Positions 51,658 to 61,200 of a stretch of 64,000 bases of DNA are shown here, one piece after another; position 1 is the first letter of the stretch, and each line of letters starts with the position of its first letter. Source of the DNA: JAWLEV01 sp046538105 (GTDB lineage: Bacteria > Chloroflexota > Anaerolineae > UBA1429); the NCBI GenBank assembly GCA_046538105.1, contig JBKHJO010000001.1, positions 1-64,000 on the forward strand, read 5' to 3'. The notes under the pieces were generated by a model. The model was not told the DNA's origin. It was given only the letters and a program-made list of their open reading frames with translations, and searched no databases. Both the position numbers and the translations under genes were made by a program.

Positions 51658-53130
51658 ATGAGTCATTCATCCGAACTGAGAACCCTGTACACTCTGCGTA
51701 ACCCCGAGGGAAAGCCCACAGCCTACCGTGTGAGTCATCCTAACATCCTGTTTATCATGTCCGACCAACACCGCTTTGACTGGCTGGGCTCTCGCGGAAT
51801 GGAGGATTTGCACACGCCCCATCTGGATCGCCTAGCCGAGGAGGGAGTCATGTTCTCCCAGGCTACGTGTAACAGTCCCCTATGTGCCCCCTCGCGGGCT
51901 GCATTGGCGACGGGCCTGCGGCCGCCTCACTGCCACGTGTTGGACAACAGTTACAGTCTGTCCCCAGACGCCTGGACTATCTATCGTCATCTGCGGCGTT
52001 ACGGGTATCGCACCGCCCTCTTTGGTAAGCTGGATTTACACAAGCCCCAGTTCTATAACGGGCTTGGAGATCTGCCCATCGTCTATCAACTTGGCTTTAC
52101 GGATCCTCTGGAGGCAGAGGGAAAACAACATGGCGCGCAGCGCATCTTTGTGGAGGGGGAAGATGGGACCCGCGAATGCCTACTGATCGGGCCATATCAG
52201 CGGTATCTACATGACAGGGGATTGCTGGAGTCCTTTTGTGCGGACTATATTTATCGCTACAGGCAGCACGCCCACTATGCCGCGCCGTCCATACTGTCCT
52301 GTAAAGACTTTGAGGATGCATGGATCGGAGAGAAGGCCTGCCAGTATCTACGTGAGGTGAATGACGATTCTCCCTGGTTCGCCTTTGTCAGTTTTGTGGG
52401 GCCCCACAATCCCTGGGACGCGCCGGAGGAATACCTGCAGCGGTATAAGGACGTGCCCATGCCTGATCCCGTGATGGACCCGGGGGCGGATCGCGCGGCG
52501 TGGGTGCAGCAAAAACAGGAAGAGATGATGCGCGGCACAGACGAGACCACGGCGCAGGAGATGCGTCGGAACTATTCCGGTATGGTCACCCTCATTGACG
52601 ACTATGTCGGGGAGATGGTCGATATTCTGGAGGCGCGCGATCTCTTGGAGGATACCATCATCGTCTACACGTCAGACCACGGCGAGATGCTGGGGGACCT
52701 GGGACTGGTGCACAAGTCGGTGCAGTATGAGCCTGCGCTACGCGTGCCCCTGATCCTCTCGGGCTGGGGTATCCCGCGTCTGGGCACCTCCGACGCCCTC
52801 GTGGAACTCTTTGATGTGACGCCCACTCTGTTGGATCTGGTGGATCTGCCGGTACCTCCCAACCTTGATGCGCACTCGTTCGCGCCTTTGTTGCAAGGAG
52901 AGACGAAAGTCCATCGTCGTTATCAGATCGCTCAACTTCCCTTTACCACCTGCATTCGCGATGGGGCCTTTAAGGCTATCGTCAATCCCAACGACCGTCC
53001 CGAACTGTACGATCTTGGGGGCGATCCCTGGGAGAGGGAAAATGTCTATGGGCAACACGAGGAGCGCTATCGACGTCTGATGCAGAGGCTTGACGAGCAT
53101 GTGACGGGTGGGCTGGATCTGAACGCCTGA
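51658..53130 (+). CDS. Cys-type sulfatase, cytoplasmic
   Basis: The 490-residue protein has PNILFIMSDQHRFDWLGSRG (metal Asp) and the formylglycine motif CAPSR at Cys76-Arg80. IIVYTSDHGEMLGDLGLVHKS supplies further metal and sulfate ligands. No signal peptide is present; the N-terminus begins with about 28 polar residues before the sulfatase domain. The formylglycine must be generated by a maturase encoded elsewhere. It likely desulfates a sugar or small metabolite, matching its neighbours. GAGGGAGG lies upstream of the ATG. Confidence 0.88.
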   Translation: MSHSSELRTLYTLRNPEGKPTAYRVSHPNILFIMSDQHRFDWLGSRGMEDLHTPHLDRLAEEGVMFSQATCNSPLCAPSRAALATGLRPPHCHVLDNSYSLSPDAWTIYRHLRRYGYRTALFGKLDLHKPQFYNGLGDLPIVYQLGFTDPLEAEGKQHGAQRIFVEGEDGTRECLLIGPYQRYLHDRGLLESFCADYIYRYRQHAHYAAPSILSCKDFEDAWIGEKACQYLREVNDDSPWFAFVSFVGPHNPWDAPEEYLQRYKDVPMPDPVMDPGADRAAWVQQKQEEMMRGTDETTAQEMRRNYSGMVTLIDDYVGEMVDILEARDLLEDTIIVYTSDHGEMLGDLGLVHKSVQYEPALRVPLILSGWGIPRLGTSDALVELFDVTPTLLDLVDLPVPPNLDAHSFAPLLQGETKVHRRYQIAQLPFTTCIRDGAFKAIVNPNDRPELYDLGGDPWERENVYGQHEERYRRLMQRLDEHVTGGLDLNA

Positions 53131-53134
53131 TATC

Positions 53135-53908
53135 TCAGCGGCGGACGATCGAGCGCCCGAGGAGTTTGCCCACCAATTTCTCCAACATCCACAGCGCACC
53201 GCCGACGGAGAGGTCGACGAGAAGAGTATAGATGAAGGCGAGGGTCAGGGAGCGCACCACATTTTCCACCAGGACCGCCGCACGGCGGGCAGGGGGGCTG
53301 GCGAGGAGTTTGGGCAGTATGCCCGTCATCCCCAGCCCGAGCGCCGCCGTACTCAGCAAAATTCCCATATAGATACCCATGGCCAACCATGGGCGCCGAT
53401 CAGAGCGGCTGGGGAACATGCTATTTCCTATGACCAGCAAGAGATAGAGCCAGAGCCAGGATCTCTGGAGTGCCGGCAGGTGGCCGATCCCTGGAATCCC
53501 TCCTTCTGCGCTTGCCGTCAGGATCGTCACGCCCAGCCCCCATTGCACGAGGCTCACCAACAGGACGCTACCCGCCAACAGCGGCGCCAGTCCGATCAGG
53601 CTGGCACGCACGGTGTCCGTCTCTCCGACCTGCATGGTGCCCAGGGTCATCGAATTCCCATCATCGGAAACCTGGGGCACAAGGGAGATTCTGCCCGTTC
53701 TCACTCCCAGTACCTTGGCGGCGAAAAAGTGGCTCAGTTCGTGGATCAGGGTTCCCGGCAGCATCAGAATGGCATACAGACACGTTGCCGCTGTCCCGTT
53801 TCCGAAAATGAGAAGGGATAGCCCCTGAACACGGCGACTGAACCAGCGGTTCACGGGAATCAGAAATGTTGCCATGACAAGCAGCAAAAGAAAGGATTCC
53901 CACCTCAT
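53135..53908 (-). CDS. M50-like (HExxH) multi-pass membrane protein
   Basis: The protein is about 257 residues long with five or more hydrophobic segments. HELSH in LPGTLIHELSHFFAAKVLGVRTG is the zinc-binding HExxH of M50-type intramembrane or membrane-associated peptidases. A second-ligand NPDG motif was not found; VIGNSMFPSRSDRRPW resembles the region where it would lie. It may be a site-2-protease relative or an inactive homologue. The start is uncertain: TTG at 53929 abuts GGAGGA, while the ATG at 53908 has no clear ribosome site. The stop lies four bases from the convergent sulfatase stop. Confidence 0.65.
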   Translation of the reverse strand: MRWESFLLLLVMATFLIPVNRWFSRRVQGLSLLIFGNGTAATCLYAILMLPGTLIHELSHFFAAKVLGVRTGRISLVPQVSDDGNSMTLGTMQVGETDTVRASLIGLAPLLAGSVLLVSLVQWGLGVTILTASAEGGIPGIGHLPALQRSWLWLYLLLVIGNSMFPSRSDRRPWLAMGIYMGILLSTAALGLGMTGILPKLLASPPARRAAVLVENVVRSLTLAFIYTLLVDLSVGGALWMLEKLVGKLLGRSIVRR

Positions 53909-53959
53909 AGTCGTCCGGTCTTTTTCCAATCCTCCGCTTTTTGTTTCATGCCAGGATGT

Positions 53960-54733
53960 TTACAAGAGTCCTTTGGCCTTGGCTGTGAGGCGAATTATCT
54001 CCACAAAATCCTCGGACTGGAGGCTGGCTCCGCCCACGAGGCCGCCGTCAATATTCGGCTGGGACATCAGTTCCTCGGCATTGTGGGGTTTGATGCTTCC
54101 CCCGTACTGGATGCGTACCGCCTCTGCCGTGTCCTGATCATAGAGTTCCTTGATCGTGGCGCGAATCACGGGGCCGCAGACGGCCTCGGCTTGCTCCGCC
54201 GTGGCAGCCAGTCCTGTGCCAATGGCCCAAATGGGCTCGTAGGCTAGGATTAGACGGGCCACCTGCTCTCCTGTAAGACCGTTCAAGGCTTTCGTGACCT
54301 GATCCTTTATCCAGGGTTCCGTCCTGCCCGATTCTCGAAGTTCCTGGGTCTCTCCAACGCACACGATGGGCGTCAGTTCGTGACCAAAGGCCGCCTTGAC
54401 CTTGCGATTTACCGTCTCATCGGTCTCGTCAAAGTACTCTCGCCTTTCCGAGTGGCCGATGATGACGTACGTGCAGAACTCCTGAAGCATCAGTGGAGAG
54501 ATCTCTCCCGTATAGGCACCGCTCTCCTTCCAGTGCATATCCTGGGCTCCCACGCCAATGTCGGTATCGACGAGGGTGCGGGCCACATCGGGGATAGCCA
54601 GGAAAGATGGACAGACCACTTTTTCTACCTCGGTAATGGAGGAGGCAGGGTCTTCTATCTTTTCGACGAGGGCTTTGCCCTGGGCAGCCGTCTTGTGCAT
54701 CTTCCAGTTGCCGGCCAGTATCGGTTTTCGCAT
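53960..54733 (-). CDS. tpiA: Triosephosphate isomerase
   Basis: The start is at MRKPILAGNWKMHK after GGGAGGA. The 257-residue enzyme has the catalytic Lys in NWKMH, His in VIIGHSERRE, Glu in LILAYEPIWAIGTG, and the phosphate loop IQYGGSIKPHN. It interconverts dihydroxyacetone phosphate and glyceraldehyde 3-phosphate. It is monocistronic, with a TATAAT-like element about 20 bases upstream. Confidence 0.97.
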   Translation of the reverse strand: MRKPILAGNWKMHKTAAQGKALVEKIEDPASSITEVEKVVCPSFLAIPDVARTLVDTDIGVGAQDMHWKESGAYTGEISPLMLQEFCTYVIIGHSERREYFDETDETVNRKVKAAFGHELTPIVCVGETQELRESGRTEPWIKDQVTKALNGLTGEQVARLILAYEPIWAIGTGLAATAEQAEAVCGPVIRATIKELYDQDTAEAVRIQYGGSIKPHNAEELMSQPNIDGGLVGGASLQSEDFVEIIRLTAKAKGLL

Positions 54734-54946
54734 GGCAATTCCTCCCTTTTCTATTATATGTATAGATGACATTGCTCAGACGTTCGTACTCTACCATGGA
54801 CAAGCCTATCACAGGAGGCGCCGTCTGCCAAGCAAAGGGAGCAGTGTTTTCACTTGACGTGAGGTATCTTTCGACCTAGATTATAGGCGCACGGTGAATG
54901 TAGGATCGGCAGCAAGTTTTCATGTGGGCAGGGATGGGGAGGAATT

Positions 54947-55795
54947 ATGATGGTACGAGATGTGGATGCACTGCGTCGATTGGCAGTCGAATTGCGCGTT
55001 CACGTGGTGCGGATGATGGGGGCCAACAAAAACCATCATTTTGGAGGTTCCATGTCCGCGGCTGACATTGTGACGGGGCTGTACTTTTACAAGATGCGTT
55101 ATGATCCCGACGATCCAGAGTGGCCCGAGCGAGATCGCTTTATCATGAGCAAGGGACATTGCGTGCCTGCCCAGTATGCCGCCCTGGCCATGTTGGGGGT
55201 GCTGCCCGTGGAGGAATTGCCTCAGTTAAAAGAGATGGGCAGTCGCCTGCAGGGACATCCGGCCGCTCATCTGGTGCCCGGGCTAGAGGGTTGTACCGGA
55301 TCTCTGGGGCAGGGACTGTCCTTTGCCAACGGTATGGCCCTGGCCGCGCGGATTCAGCAGCGGGACTATGACGTGTACTGTCTGATAGGGGATGGTGAGA
55401 TCCAGGAGGGGCAGATTTGGGAGGCGGCCATGACCTCTTCTAAACAATCTCTGGGTAATCTCACGGCGATTATCGACCGTAACGGGCTCAAGGCTATGGA
55501 CGAGGCGTCGTCCTCCAAAACTATGGATCCCTTGACTGACCGCTGGAAGTCCTTTGGTTGGTCCGTGTGTGAAATTGACGGGCATGAGATGGCCGAGATC
55601 TGTGAGGCGCTGGATTGGGCGGGGGAAAACGTGGAGACGCCCTCGATGATCATCGCCCACACGGTGAAGGGCAAGGGGATTCCCTTTATCGAGGGGCGGC
55701 CCGAGTTTCACAACGCTGCTCTGACGGAAGAGCAGGTCGAGAAAGCGTTAACAGGACTCGAAGAGCAGTTGGAAAAGTGGGAGGGGGGGAAATGA
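54947..55795 (+). CDS. Transketolase, N-terminal subunit
   Basis: The 282-residue protein carries the ThDP pyrophosphate half of transketolase. It has FGGSMSAADIVTGLYF, RFIMSKGHCVPAQYAALA, GSLGQGLSFANGMALAARIQ and the ThDP/Mg motif GDGEIQEGQIWEAAMTSS. The enzyme is split, as in many archaea and anaerobes, and the C-terminal half is encoded next. It could form xylulose-5-phosphate or act as a related transketolase-like enzyme. Either of two adjacent ATG codons may be used after GGGGAGG. Confidence 0.92.
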   Translation: MMVRDVDALRRLAVELRVHVVRMMGANKNHHFGGSMSAADIVTGLYFYKMRYDPDDPEWPERDRFIMSKGHCVPAQYAALAMLGVLPVEELPQLKEMGSRLQGHPAAHLVPGLEGCTGSLGQGLSFANGMALAARIQQRDYDVYCLIGDGEIQEGQIWEAAMTSSKQSLGNLTAIIDRNGLKAMDEASSSKTMDPLTDRWKSFGWSVCEIDGHEMAEICEALDWAGENVETPSMIIAHTVKGKGIPFIEGRPEFHNAALTEEQVEKALTGLEEQLEKWEGGK

Positions 55796-56733
55796 CGGAG
55801 ATGACGGAGACCCGGTACGCGTACGGCGAGGCACTTTTGGAAGCGGGCAAGTTGTACCCCGAAGTGGCCGTCCTGGACGCCGACCTATATAGTTCGACGC
55901 GTACGATCCTTTTTCGCGATGCTTTTCCCGAGCGCTTTATCGATGTGGGCATCGCCGAGGCCGATATGGTCAGCACGGCGGCGGGTATGGCCGCTTCGGG
56001 ATTGATCCCCTATGCTAATTCCTTTGCCATCTTTTTGACTGCCCACTGTTATGATCAGATTCGCATCCAGATCGCCTATCCCAATCTACATGTGATTCTG
56101 GCGGGCTCCAGCGCGGGCCTGACGCAGGGACCGGATGGGGCCAGCCATCAATCACTGGAGGATGTGGCCCTCATGCGTGAATTACCCCACATGCGGGTGC
56201 TGGTGCCGGCCGACAGTGTGGAAGCGCGGGCCATGACCATGGCCGCGGCTCGAGACATAGACGGGCCGGTGTATATTCGCCTGGGACGCTATCCCGTACC
56301 CGAGGTACTGGATGACGATTATCGTTTCGAGTTGGGGAGGGGCACCATCCTGCGTCAGGGAGAAGAGGTCACCCTGATGGCCTGCGGTCATATGGTCAAC
56401 GTGGCCCTGGAGGCTGCCAGGCTGCTGGCCAATCGTCAGATAAGCGCGGCAGTGATTAACATGTCCACCATCAAGCCCATCGACAGGGAGATGGCCGAAT
56501 GGGCCATGGGCAACATGCCTCTTTTGGTGACCATCGAGGAACACAGCGTTTATGGGGGATTGGGCAGCGCCGTGGCGGAGGTCATGGCCGAGGATGGATG
56601 CGGCGCCCGCCTGATCCGTCTGGGCACGCGAGACGTGTTTGGAGAGTCGGGGACGGCTGACGAATTGCTGGAGAAGCATGGTTTGACGCCTTCCGCGGTC
56701 GCCAAGAGAGTTAGTAAAGAGTTTGGCAGGTAG
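55792..56733 (+). CDS. Transketolase, C-terminal subunit
   Basis: The start is the ATG overlapping the previous stop (ATGA) with GGAGGGGGG upstream. The 313-residue protein contains the pyrimidine-binding half: VAVLDADLYSSTRT, RFIDVGIAEADMVSTAAGMAASG (catalytic Glu), GLTQGPDGASHQSLEDVALMR, and the C-terminal domain with TIKPIDREMAEW and VTIEEHSVYGGLGSAVAEV. It pairs with the N-terminal subunit to complete the enzyme. Confidence 0.93.
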   Translation: MTEMTETRYAYGEALLEAGKLYPEVAVLDADLYSSTRTILFRDAFPERFIDVGIAEADMVSTAAGMAASGLIPYANSFAIFLTAHCYDQIRIQIAYPNLHVILAGSSAGLTQGPDGASHQSLEDVALMRELPHMRVLVPADSVEARAMTMAAARDIDGPVYIRLGRYPVPEVLDDDYRFELGRGTILRQGEEVTLMACGHMVNVALEAARLLANRQISAAVINMSTIKPIDREMAEWAMGNMPLLVTIEEHSVYGGLGSAVAEVMAEDGCGARLIRLGTRDVFGESGTADELLEKHGLTPSAVAKRVSKEFGR

Positions 56734-57185
56734 AGGCGTGGGTTTGCATGAGAAGGGATTCTGGCTTGTCCTCTGTCCTTGCTGATATGCGTGCAGTTAG
56801 GCCAGCGACTTTTTATCGAGTCGTTTGAAGCGTAGCCCGATGTGTATGATCGGGTTCGAATCGAGGTGCACCGCCATGGCCAGGCGGCGCCGATTCGCCC
56901 TCTCGTGTCTAGGCCTATACGTGGAGCAGAAAATCATTCCGGCCCTTGTGGAGTGGCCAGGAGGCATAGTGTTTTCAGGAGCCTGGAGATCCGGGCTCCT
57001 CTCCTTTTGGCCCTTACCCCCGAGCATCGCAGCACAAGACGCCGGAGGTCTCTTTTTTCCTACACTCGGCGTTTCTCATATAGGGTAGGATCCCGCTCCG
57101 CACATTGGGCACTCCTCTCCGGCTTGTCAAGAGTGGGACACGATGCTACACTAGATCCAAGTAGGTTGCTGAACGGGACATTATC
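56734..57185. other. Intergenic region before dnaX, with a hairpin
   Basis: This 450-base stretch holds no ORF I believe. A 7-bp stem AGGAGCC/GGCTCCT (56977-56983 with 56994-57000) followed by CTCCTTTT may terminate the transketolase transcript. The rest shows no known RNA motif. Overlapping open frames read through it but lack family similarity and ribosome sites. Confidence 0.5.
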
Positions 57186-58988
57186 ATGCCCACACAGGCT
57201 CTCTACAACAAATGGCGCAGTCAGACCTTTGACGAAATTCTGGGCCAGGAGCATGTCACGCAGACCCTGCGCAACCAGATCCGGGCCGGACGAGTCGGTC
57301 ATGCCTATCTGTTCACTGGGATGCGCGGCACAGGAAAGACGACCACGGCTCGGGTTCTGGCCAAGGCGATTAACTGCGTGGGAGGTACGGATGATCCTCC
57401 CTGCAATACCTGTCACATCTGCAAAAGTCTGGCCAGTGGGAGATCTCTGGATCTCATCGAGATCGATGCTGCCTCGAACAGGGGCATAGATGAGATACGC
57501 GATCTGCGCGATCGGGTTTCCTTTGCCCCTCACGAATGCCGCTATAAGGTGTATGTCATCGATGAGGTACACATGCTCACGACGGAGGCTTTTAACGCTC
57601 TGCTGAAGACTCTGGAGGAGCCGCCTTCCCACGTGATCTTTGTCCTCTGCACCACGGAACCCCACCGTTTGCCCGATACCATACTCTCTCGTTGCCAGCG
57701 TTTCGACTTTCGACGTGGAAGCGTGTCCCTCCTGGTGGAAAAGTTGAAAAGGGTTTGTGAGGGGGAGGGGCTCCAGATCTCGTCTGAGGCCCTGGATTTG
57801 GTGGCCAGGAGGGCTGCGGGGAGTTTTCGCGATGCGGAGAGTCTGTTGGATCAGTTGGCAGCCTATGACACGGACGAGATAACGGTGGATCTGGTGCGTG
57901 ACGTCCTGGGATCCGCGCCCTCTGTGCTCATCTCGGATCTTGTGGAATGCATGCTGGTCAGCGACGTGTCCCAGGGGCTGCATCTTATCAACGAGGCCCT
58001 TGAGGGAGGGGCGGAGCCACGGCAGTTCCTGAGTGATATACTGGACCATCTGCGGGCCATACTGCTCCTGAGCGTGGGAGGGGATGAGGGGCTCGATCAA
58101 TTAAGTCCCCAGGCCCTCGATCACATGCGGCGACTGGCCCGGGACAGAGATTTTTCCCTGAAGGCGCTCGTGAGGGCCATCCGCCTATTCAACGAGGCCG
58201 GAGCGGGGCTGCGGAATGCCGTTCGTCCCCAATTACCCCTGGAACTGGCCCTGATAGAGACGGCGCTCTCGATGAATGGAGAGAAGGACTTGACGTCCGA
58301 GCCCGAGACCGCTGATGTGGCGATGGAGGCGGAGGAAGCGGGCCGTGAAAGTGGGGATGAGGATGCCCCGCCGACCAGGCGCGTCGCCGAAGCGGCTCCC
58401 TCTGAGGAACCGGAGGCTGCTGGAGGGGAGGAGGCTGTCGAGGTCGCCGAGGAGGCGGTGGAAGGGGAGTCGCCCGAGGCATCGGCGGAAGAAGCGCCCT
58501 CTGAACTTGAAGAGGAGGAGCCTCCTTCTCAGAATCTGACCCTGGATTGGGTGTGTGGCAATTGGGATTTGATGTTGATGAAGATCAAACCCAAGAGTTA
58601 TCAGGTGCGGGCGCTCCTCAACTCGGCCTATCCCATATCTGTAAAGGATGACCTTGTCACCCTTGGATGTAAGGCGGAGTTCCATCGCGAAAAACTTGCG
58701 GAGGATAGACGACGTGGGCTGGTCGAGGATGTCCTGTCCCAGGTTTTGGGCGTGCCGTGTCGGGTTCAATGTGTCGTCGATGGGGAAGCGGAGGAGAAGG
58801 CGCGTGCCCGGATCCAGTCGTCCCATAGCGATTCGGGGGATCTATTCAGCAGCAATGGTCGGGCCGAGGCGCCTTCCGGTGAGGATGTTCGCGATGAATT
58901 GCTCAATCATCCGGTCGTCAAGATATTGAAGGAGCGGGGCGGGCGTGTGTCAAAAGTTACGCTGAATAATCGAGATAGAGGAGGTTGA
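57186..58988 (+). CDS. dnaX: DNA polymerase III subunits gamma/tau
   Basis: The 600-residue clamp-loader ATPase has YNKWRSQTFDEILGQEHVTQTL, Walker A FTGMRGTGKTT, a zinc site (CVGGTDDPPCNTCHIC), Walker B YVIDEVHML and sensor-1 VIFVLCTTEPH with an SRC arginine-finger motif (ILSRCQRFDF). The C-terminal 230 residues are acidic and low-complexity (about 375-455), then a tau-like domain. It begins the dnaX-ybaB-recR operon. Confidence 0.96.
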   Translation: MPTQALYNKWRSQTFDEILGQEHVTQTLRNQIRAGRVGHAYLFTGMRGTGKTTTARVLAKAINCVGGTDDPPCNTCHICKSLASGRSLDLIEIDAASNRGIDEIRDLRDRVSFAPHECRYKVYVIDEVHMLTTEAFNALLKTLEEPPSHVIFVLCTTEPHRLPDTILSRCQRFDFRRGSVSLLVEKLKRVCEGEGLQISSEALDLVARRAAGSFRDAESLLDQLAAYDTDEITVDLVRDVLGSAPSVLISDLVECMLVSDVSQGLHLINEALEGGAEPRQFLSDILDHLRAILLLSVGGDEGLDQLSPQALDHMRRLARDRDFSLKALVRAIRLFNEAGAGLRNAVRPQLPLELALIETALSMNGEKDLTSEPETADVAMEAEEAGRESGDEDAPPTRRVAEAAPSEEPEAAGGEEAVEVAEEAVEGESPEASAEEAPSELEEEEPPSQNLTLDWVCGNWDLMLMKIKPKSYQVRALLNSAYPISVKDDLVTLGCKAEFHREKLAEDRRRGLVEDVLSQVLGVPCRVQCVVDGEAEEKARARIQSSHSDSGDLFSSNGRAEAPSGEDVRDELLNHPVVKILKERGGRVSKVTLNNRDRGG

Positions 58989-58994
58989 AAATCA

Positions 58995-59336
58995 ATGGCC
59001 CGTAAAGGAAGAAGTCAGTTTGGACGTCCCCAGCGGGGCGATATGATGAAGAGGTTACAGGAGTTGCAGGATCAGATGGCCGAAGCCCAAGCATCCCTGG
59101 AAGAGGAGGTGGTGGAGGCCTCGGTAGGAGGGGGGGCAGTCACGGTAGAGATGACGGGTGCGCAGGAACTCCGATCCATCACCATAAAGCCAGAAGTGGT
59201 CGATCCCGACGACGTGGAGATGCTGCAGGATTTGATCCTGGCCGCTTTCAAAGAGGCACAGGAGAAATCTCAAAGACTGGCCGCGGATAAATTGGGGCCC
59301 CTGGCTGGAGGGGTGGACATCCCCGGTCTGGCGTAA
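58995..59336 (+). CDS. YbaB/EbfC nucleoid-associated protein
   Basis: The 113-residue protein has a basic start, then MMKRLQELQDQMAEAQASLEEEVVEASVGGGAVTVEMTGAQEL (shown by its parts MMKRLQELQDQM and GGGAVTVEMTG) and VVDPDDVEMLQDLILAAFKEA. These are the standard helix-strand pattern of YbaB. It binds DNA as a tweezer-like dimer. It lies between dnaX and recR, as in most bacteria. Confidence 0.95.
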   Translation: MARKGRSQFGRPQRGDMMKRLQELQDQMAEAQASLEEEVVEASVGGGAVTVEMTGAQELRSITIKPEVVDPDDVEMLQDLILAAFKEAQEKSQRLAADKLGPLAGGVDIPGLA

Positions 59337-59935
59337 TGGCTACTGTCCCCAAGGTAGTCGATCGTCTCATCGATGCGTTCAGCCGCCTGCCCGGCATCGG
59401 CCCCAAGACAGCCTCGCGATTGACGTACTATCTTTTGCGTGCGGGAGAGGAGGACGCCTTGGCGCTGGCCAAGGCGTTAACCGCCTTACATAAAGAGACG
59501 GTGCTCTGTTCTACATGCTGCAATATCAGCGAAGAGGATCCCTGTCCCATCTGTGCCGACATGACGCGTGAGCGAGACGTCATCTGTGTGGTGGAGGAGC
59601 CGTTGGACGTTCTGGCCATCGAAAAGACGGGGCGTTTTGATGGTCTATATCATGTGTTACACGGACATATATCGCCTATGGAGCGGATCGGTCCCGAAGA
59701 TCTTCGCATCAAGGATCTTGAGGAGAGAGTGGATAATGCACCGATCCGCGAACTCATTGTGGCCACGAATCCCGATATGGAAGGGGACGCTACGGCAGTG
59801 TACCTCTCTCGTCTCATGGCTCCCAGGGGCATCAAAGTGACGCGTCTCGCCCTTGGGCTGCCCCGAGGAGGCGATTTGGAGTATGCCGATCAGACCACCC
59901 TGGCGGAGGCCCTGGCGGGACGCAGGGAGATCTAG
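59336..59935 (+). CDS. recR: Recombination mediator protein RecR
   Basis: The 199-residue protein starts on the last base of the ybaB stop codon. It has the HhH motif (FSRLPGIGPKTASRLTYYLL), a four-cysteine zinc finger (CSTCCNISEEDPCPIC), and a Toprim domain with ICVVEEPLDVLAIE and VATNPDMEGDATAVYL. It acts with RecF/RecO in gap repair. Confidence 0.97.
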   Translation: MATVPKVVDRLIDAFSRLPGIGPKTASRLTYYLLRAGEEDALALAKALTALHKETVLCSTCCNISEEDPCPICADMTRERDVICVVEEPLDVLAIEKTGRFDGLYHVLHGHISPMERIGPEDLRIKDLEERVDNAPIRELIVATNPDMEGDATAVYLSRLMAPRGIKVTRLALGLPRGGDLEYADQTTLAEALAGRREI

Positions 59936-59988
59936 CGTGCTGCGTGATATTGGGGTAATTCGCTGACATGGTAAAGGAGAGATGATCT

Positions 59989-61185
59989 GTGCGCGTTCTG
60001 ATGCTCAGTTGGGAATATCGTCCTCACATCGTGGGAGGGTTGGGCAAGCACGTGACGGAACTACTGCCCTCACTTGTTGAACAGGGGGTTGAGGTGCATC
60101 TGGTGACGCCCCTTTGCTCCGGTGCGGAAAAGATGGAAAAGGATGGCAAACTGACCGTTCGCCGCGTGGTATTGCCTCCGCGCACCGCAGCCAGTTTCGG
60201 CGAGGGCGTGGGCCGGGCCAATGAGACCATCAAAGAGGCGTGTGATGCGATCATCGAAGGGGAGGGACCCTTTGATCTCATCCATAACCACGATTGGTTG
60301 ACCTCCTTTGCCGCTATCCAACTGAAGCACGAATACAAAGTCCCTCTATTGACCACCATTCATGCCACCGAGCGGGGGCGGGGACGAGGGGATCTGATCA
60401 GCCCCGACGCACAGAGGATAAACGACGCCGAATGGCGACTGACCTTTGAGGCCTGGCGTGTGATCTGCTGTACGCATTATATGGCGCGTGAGTTACAGGC
60501 CTATTTTTACACGCCTTTCGACAAGATTGAGGTGATACCTAACGGCATCGATCCCGAACCTTTGGCAGAGTTGTCATCCCAGGATCTGGGGGATTTTCGC
60601 GCCCGATATGCACAACCAGAGGAAAGCCTTGTCTTCTCGGTGGGGCGCATCGTCCGTGAGAAGGGCATGGAAATCCTGGTGCGTGCGGCGCCCAAAGTGC
60701 TGGCGGCTTTTCCCCAGACAAAATTCGTGATCGCGGGCAAGGGGCCAGAACTGGGGAATCTGCGCAACCTCGTAGAGGAGATGAATCTGGAGGAAAATGT
60801 ATCGCTTCCGGGATTCATCAGCGATGGGGATCGGGATAGACTCTACTGTGTAGCCGATTGTGCGGTATTTCCCAGTCTCTATGAGCCGTTCGGTATCGTT
60901 GCCCTGGAGGCCATGGCCGCACGTACGCCGGTAGTGGTCAGCGAGGTGGGAGGGCTTGAAGAAGTGGTGGAGCACGCCGAGACGGGGATCAGCATCCAGC
61001 CCAACGATGTGGATTCCTGCGCCTGGGGCATCCTTCATACTCTGCAGTATCCCGATTGGGCTGCTCAGCGTGTGGAGAACGCTTATCAGAAGGTTCTCAC
61101 CGTCTACGGTTGGGACAACATTGCGAAGCAGACCAAAAGCGTATATGCGCAGATCATAGAGGAGCGCGCACAGACGGACTGGTAG
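59989..61185 (+). CDS. GT4/GT5-type glycosyltransferase (glycogen-synthase-like)
   Basis: The 398-residue GT-B protein starts at GTG (MRVLMLSWEYRPHIVGGLGKHV). The N-terminal nucleotide-sugar synthase motif resembles KxGGL/HVGGL of starch synthases. The C-terminal domain has VIPNGIDPE, VFSVGRIVREKGMEILVRA and the donor-binding EX7E (PSLYEPFGIVALEAMAARTPVV). It may build alpha-glucan or another cytoplasmic polysaccharide. It is convergent with the phosphorylase gene, 15 bases away. Confidence 0.88.
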   Translation: MRVLMLSWEYRPHIVGGLGKHVTELLPSLVEQGVEVHLVTPLCSGAEKMEKDGKLTVRRVVLPPRTAASFGEGVGRANETIKEACDAIIEGEGPFDLIHNHDWLTSFAAIQLKHEYKVPLLTTIHATERGRGRGDLISPDAQRINDAEWRLTFEAWRVICCTHYMARELQAYFYTPFDKIEVIPNGIDPEPLAELSSQDLGDFRARYAQPEESLVFSVGRIVREKGMEILVRAAPKVLAAFPQTKFVIAGKGPELGNLRNLVEEMNLEENVSLPGFISDGDRDRLYCVADCAVFPSLYEPFGIVALEAMAARTPVVVSEVGGLEEVVEHAETGISIQPNDVDSCAWGILHTLQYPDWAAQRVENAYQKVLTVYGWDNIAKQTKSVYAQIIEERAQTDW

Positions 61186-61200
61186 TCATCGTGTCTCACG

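Noticed and set aside
56840..56880. Possible tRNA T-arm (GGGTTCGAATC) in the gap before dnaX
   Set aside because: The flanking bases do not pair into a 5-bp T stem and no anticodon or acceptor arms can be drawn around it.
57060..58100. 346-codon minus-strand ORF
   Set aside because: It is antisense to dnaX; the dnaX frame has all clamp-loader motifs.
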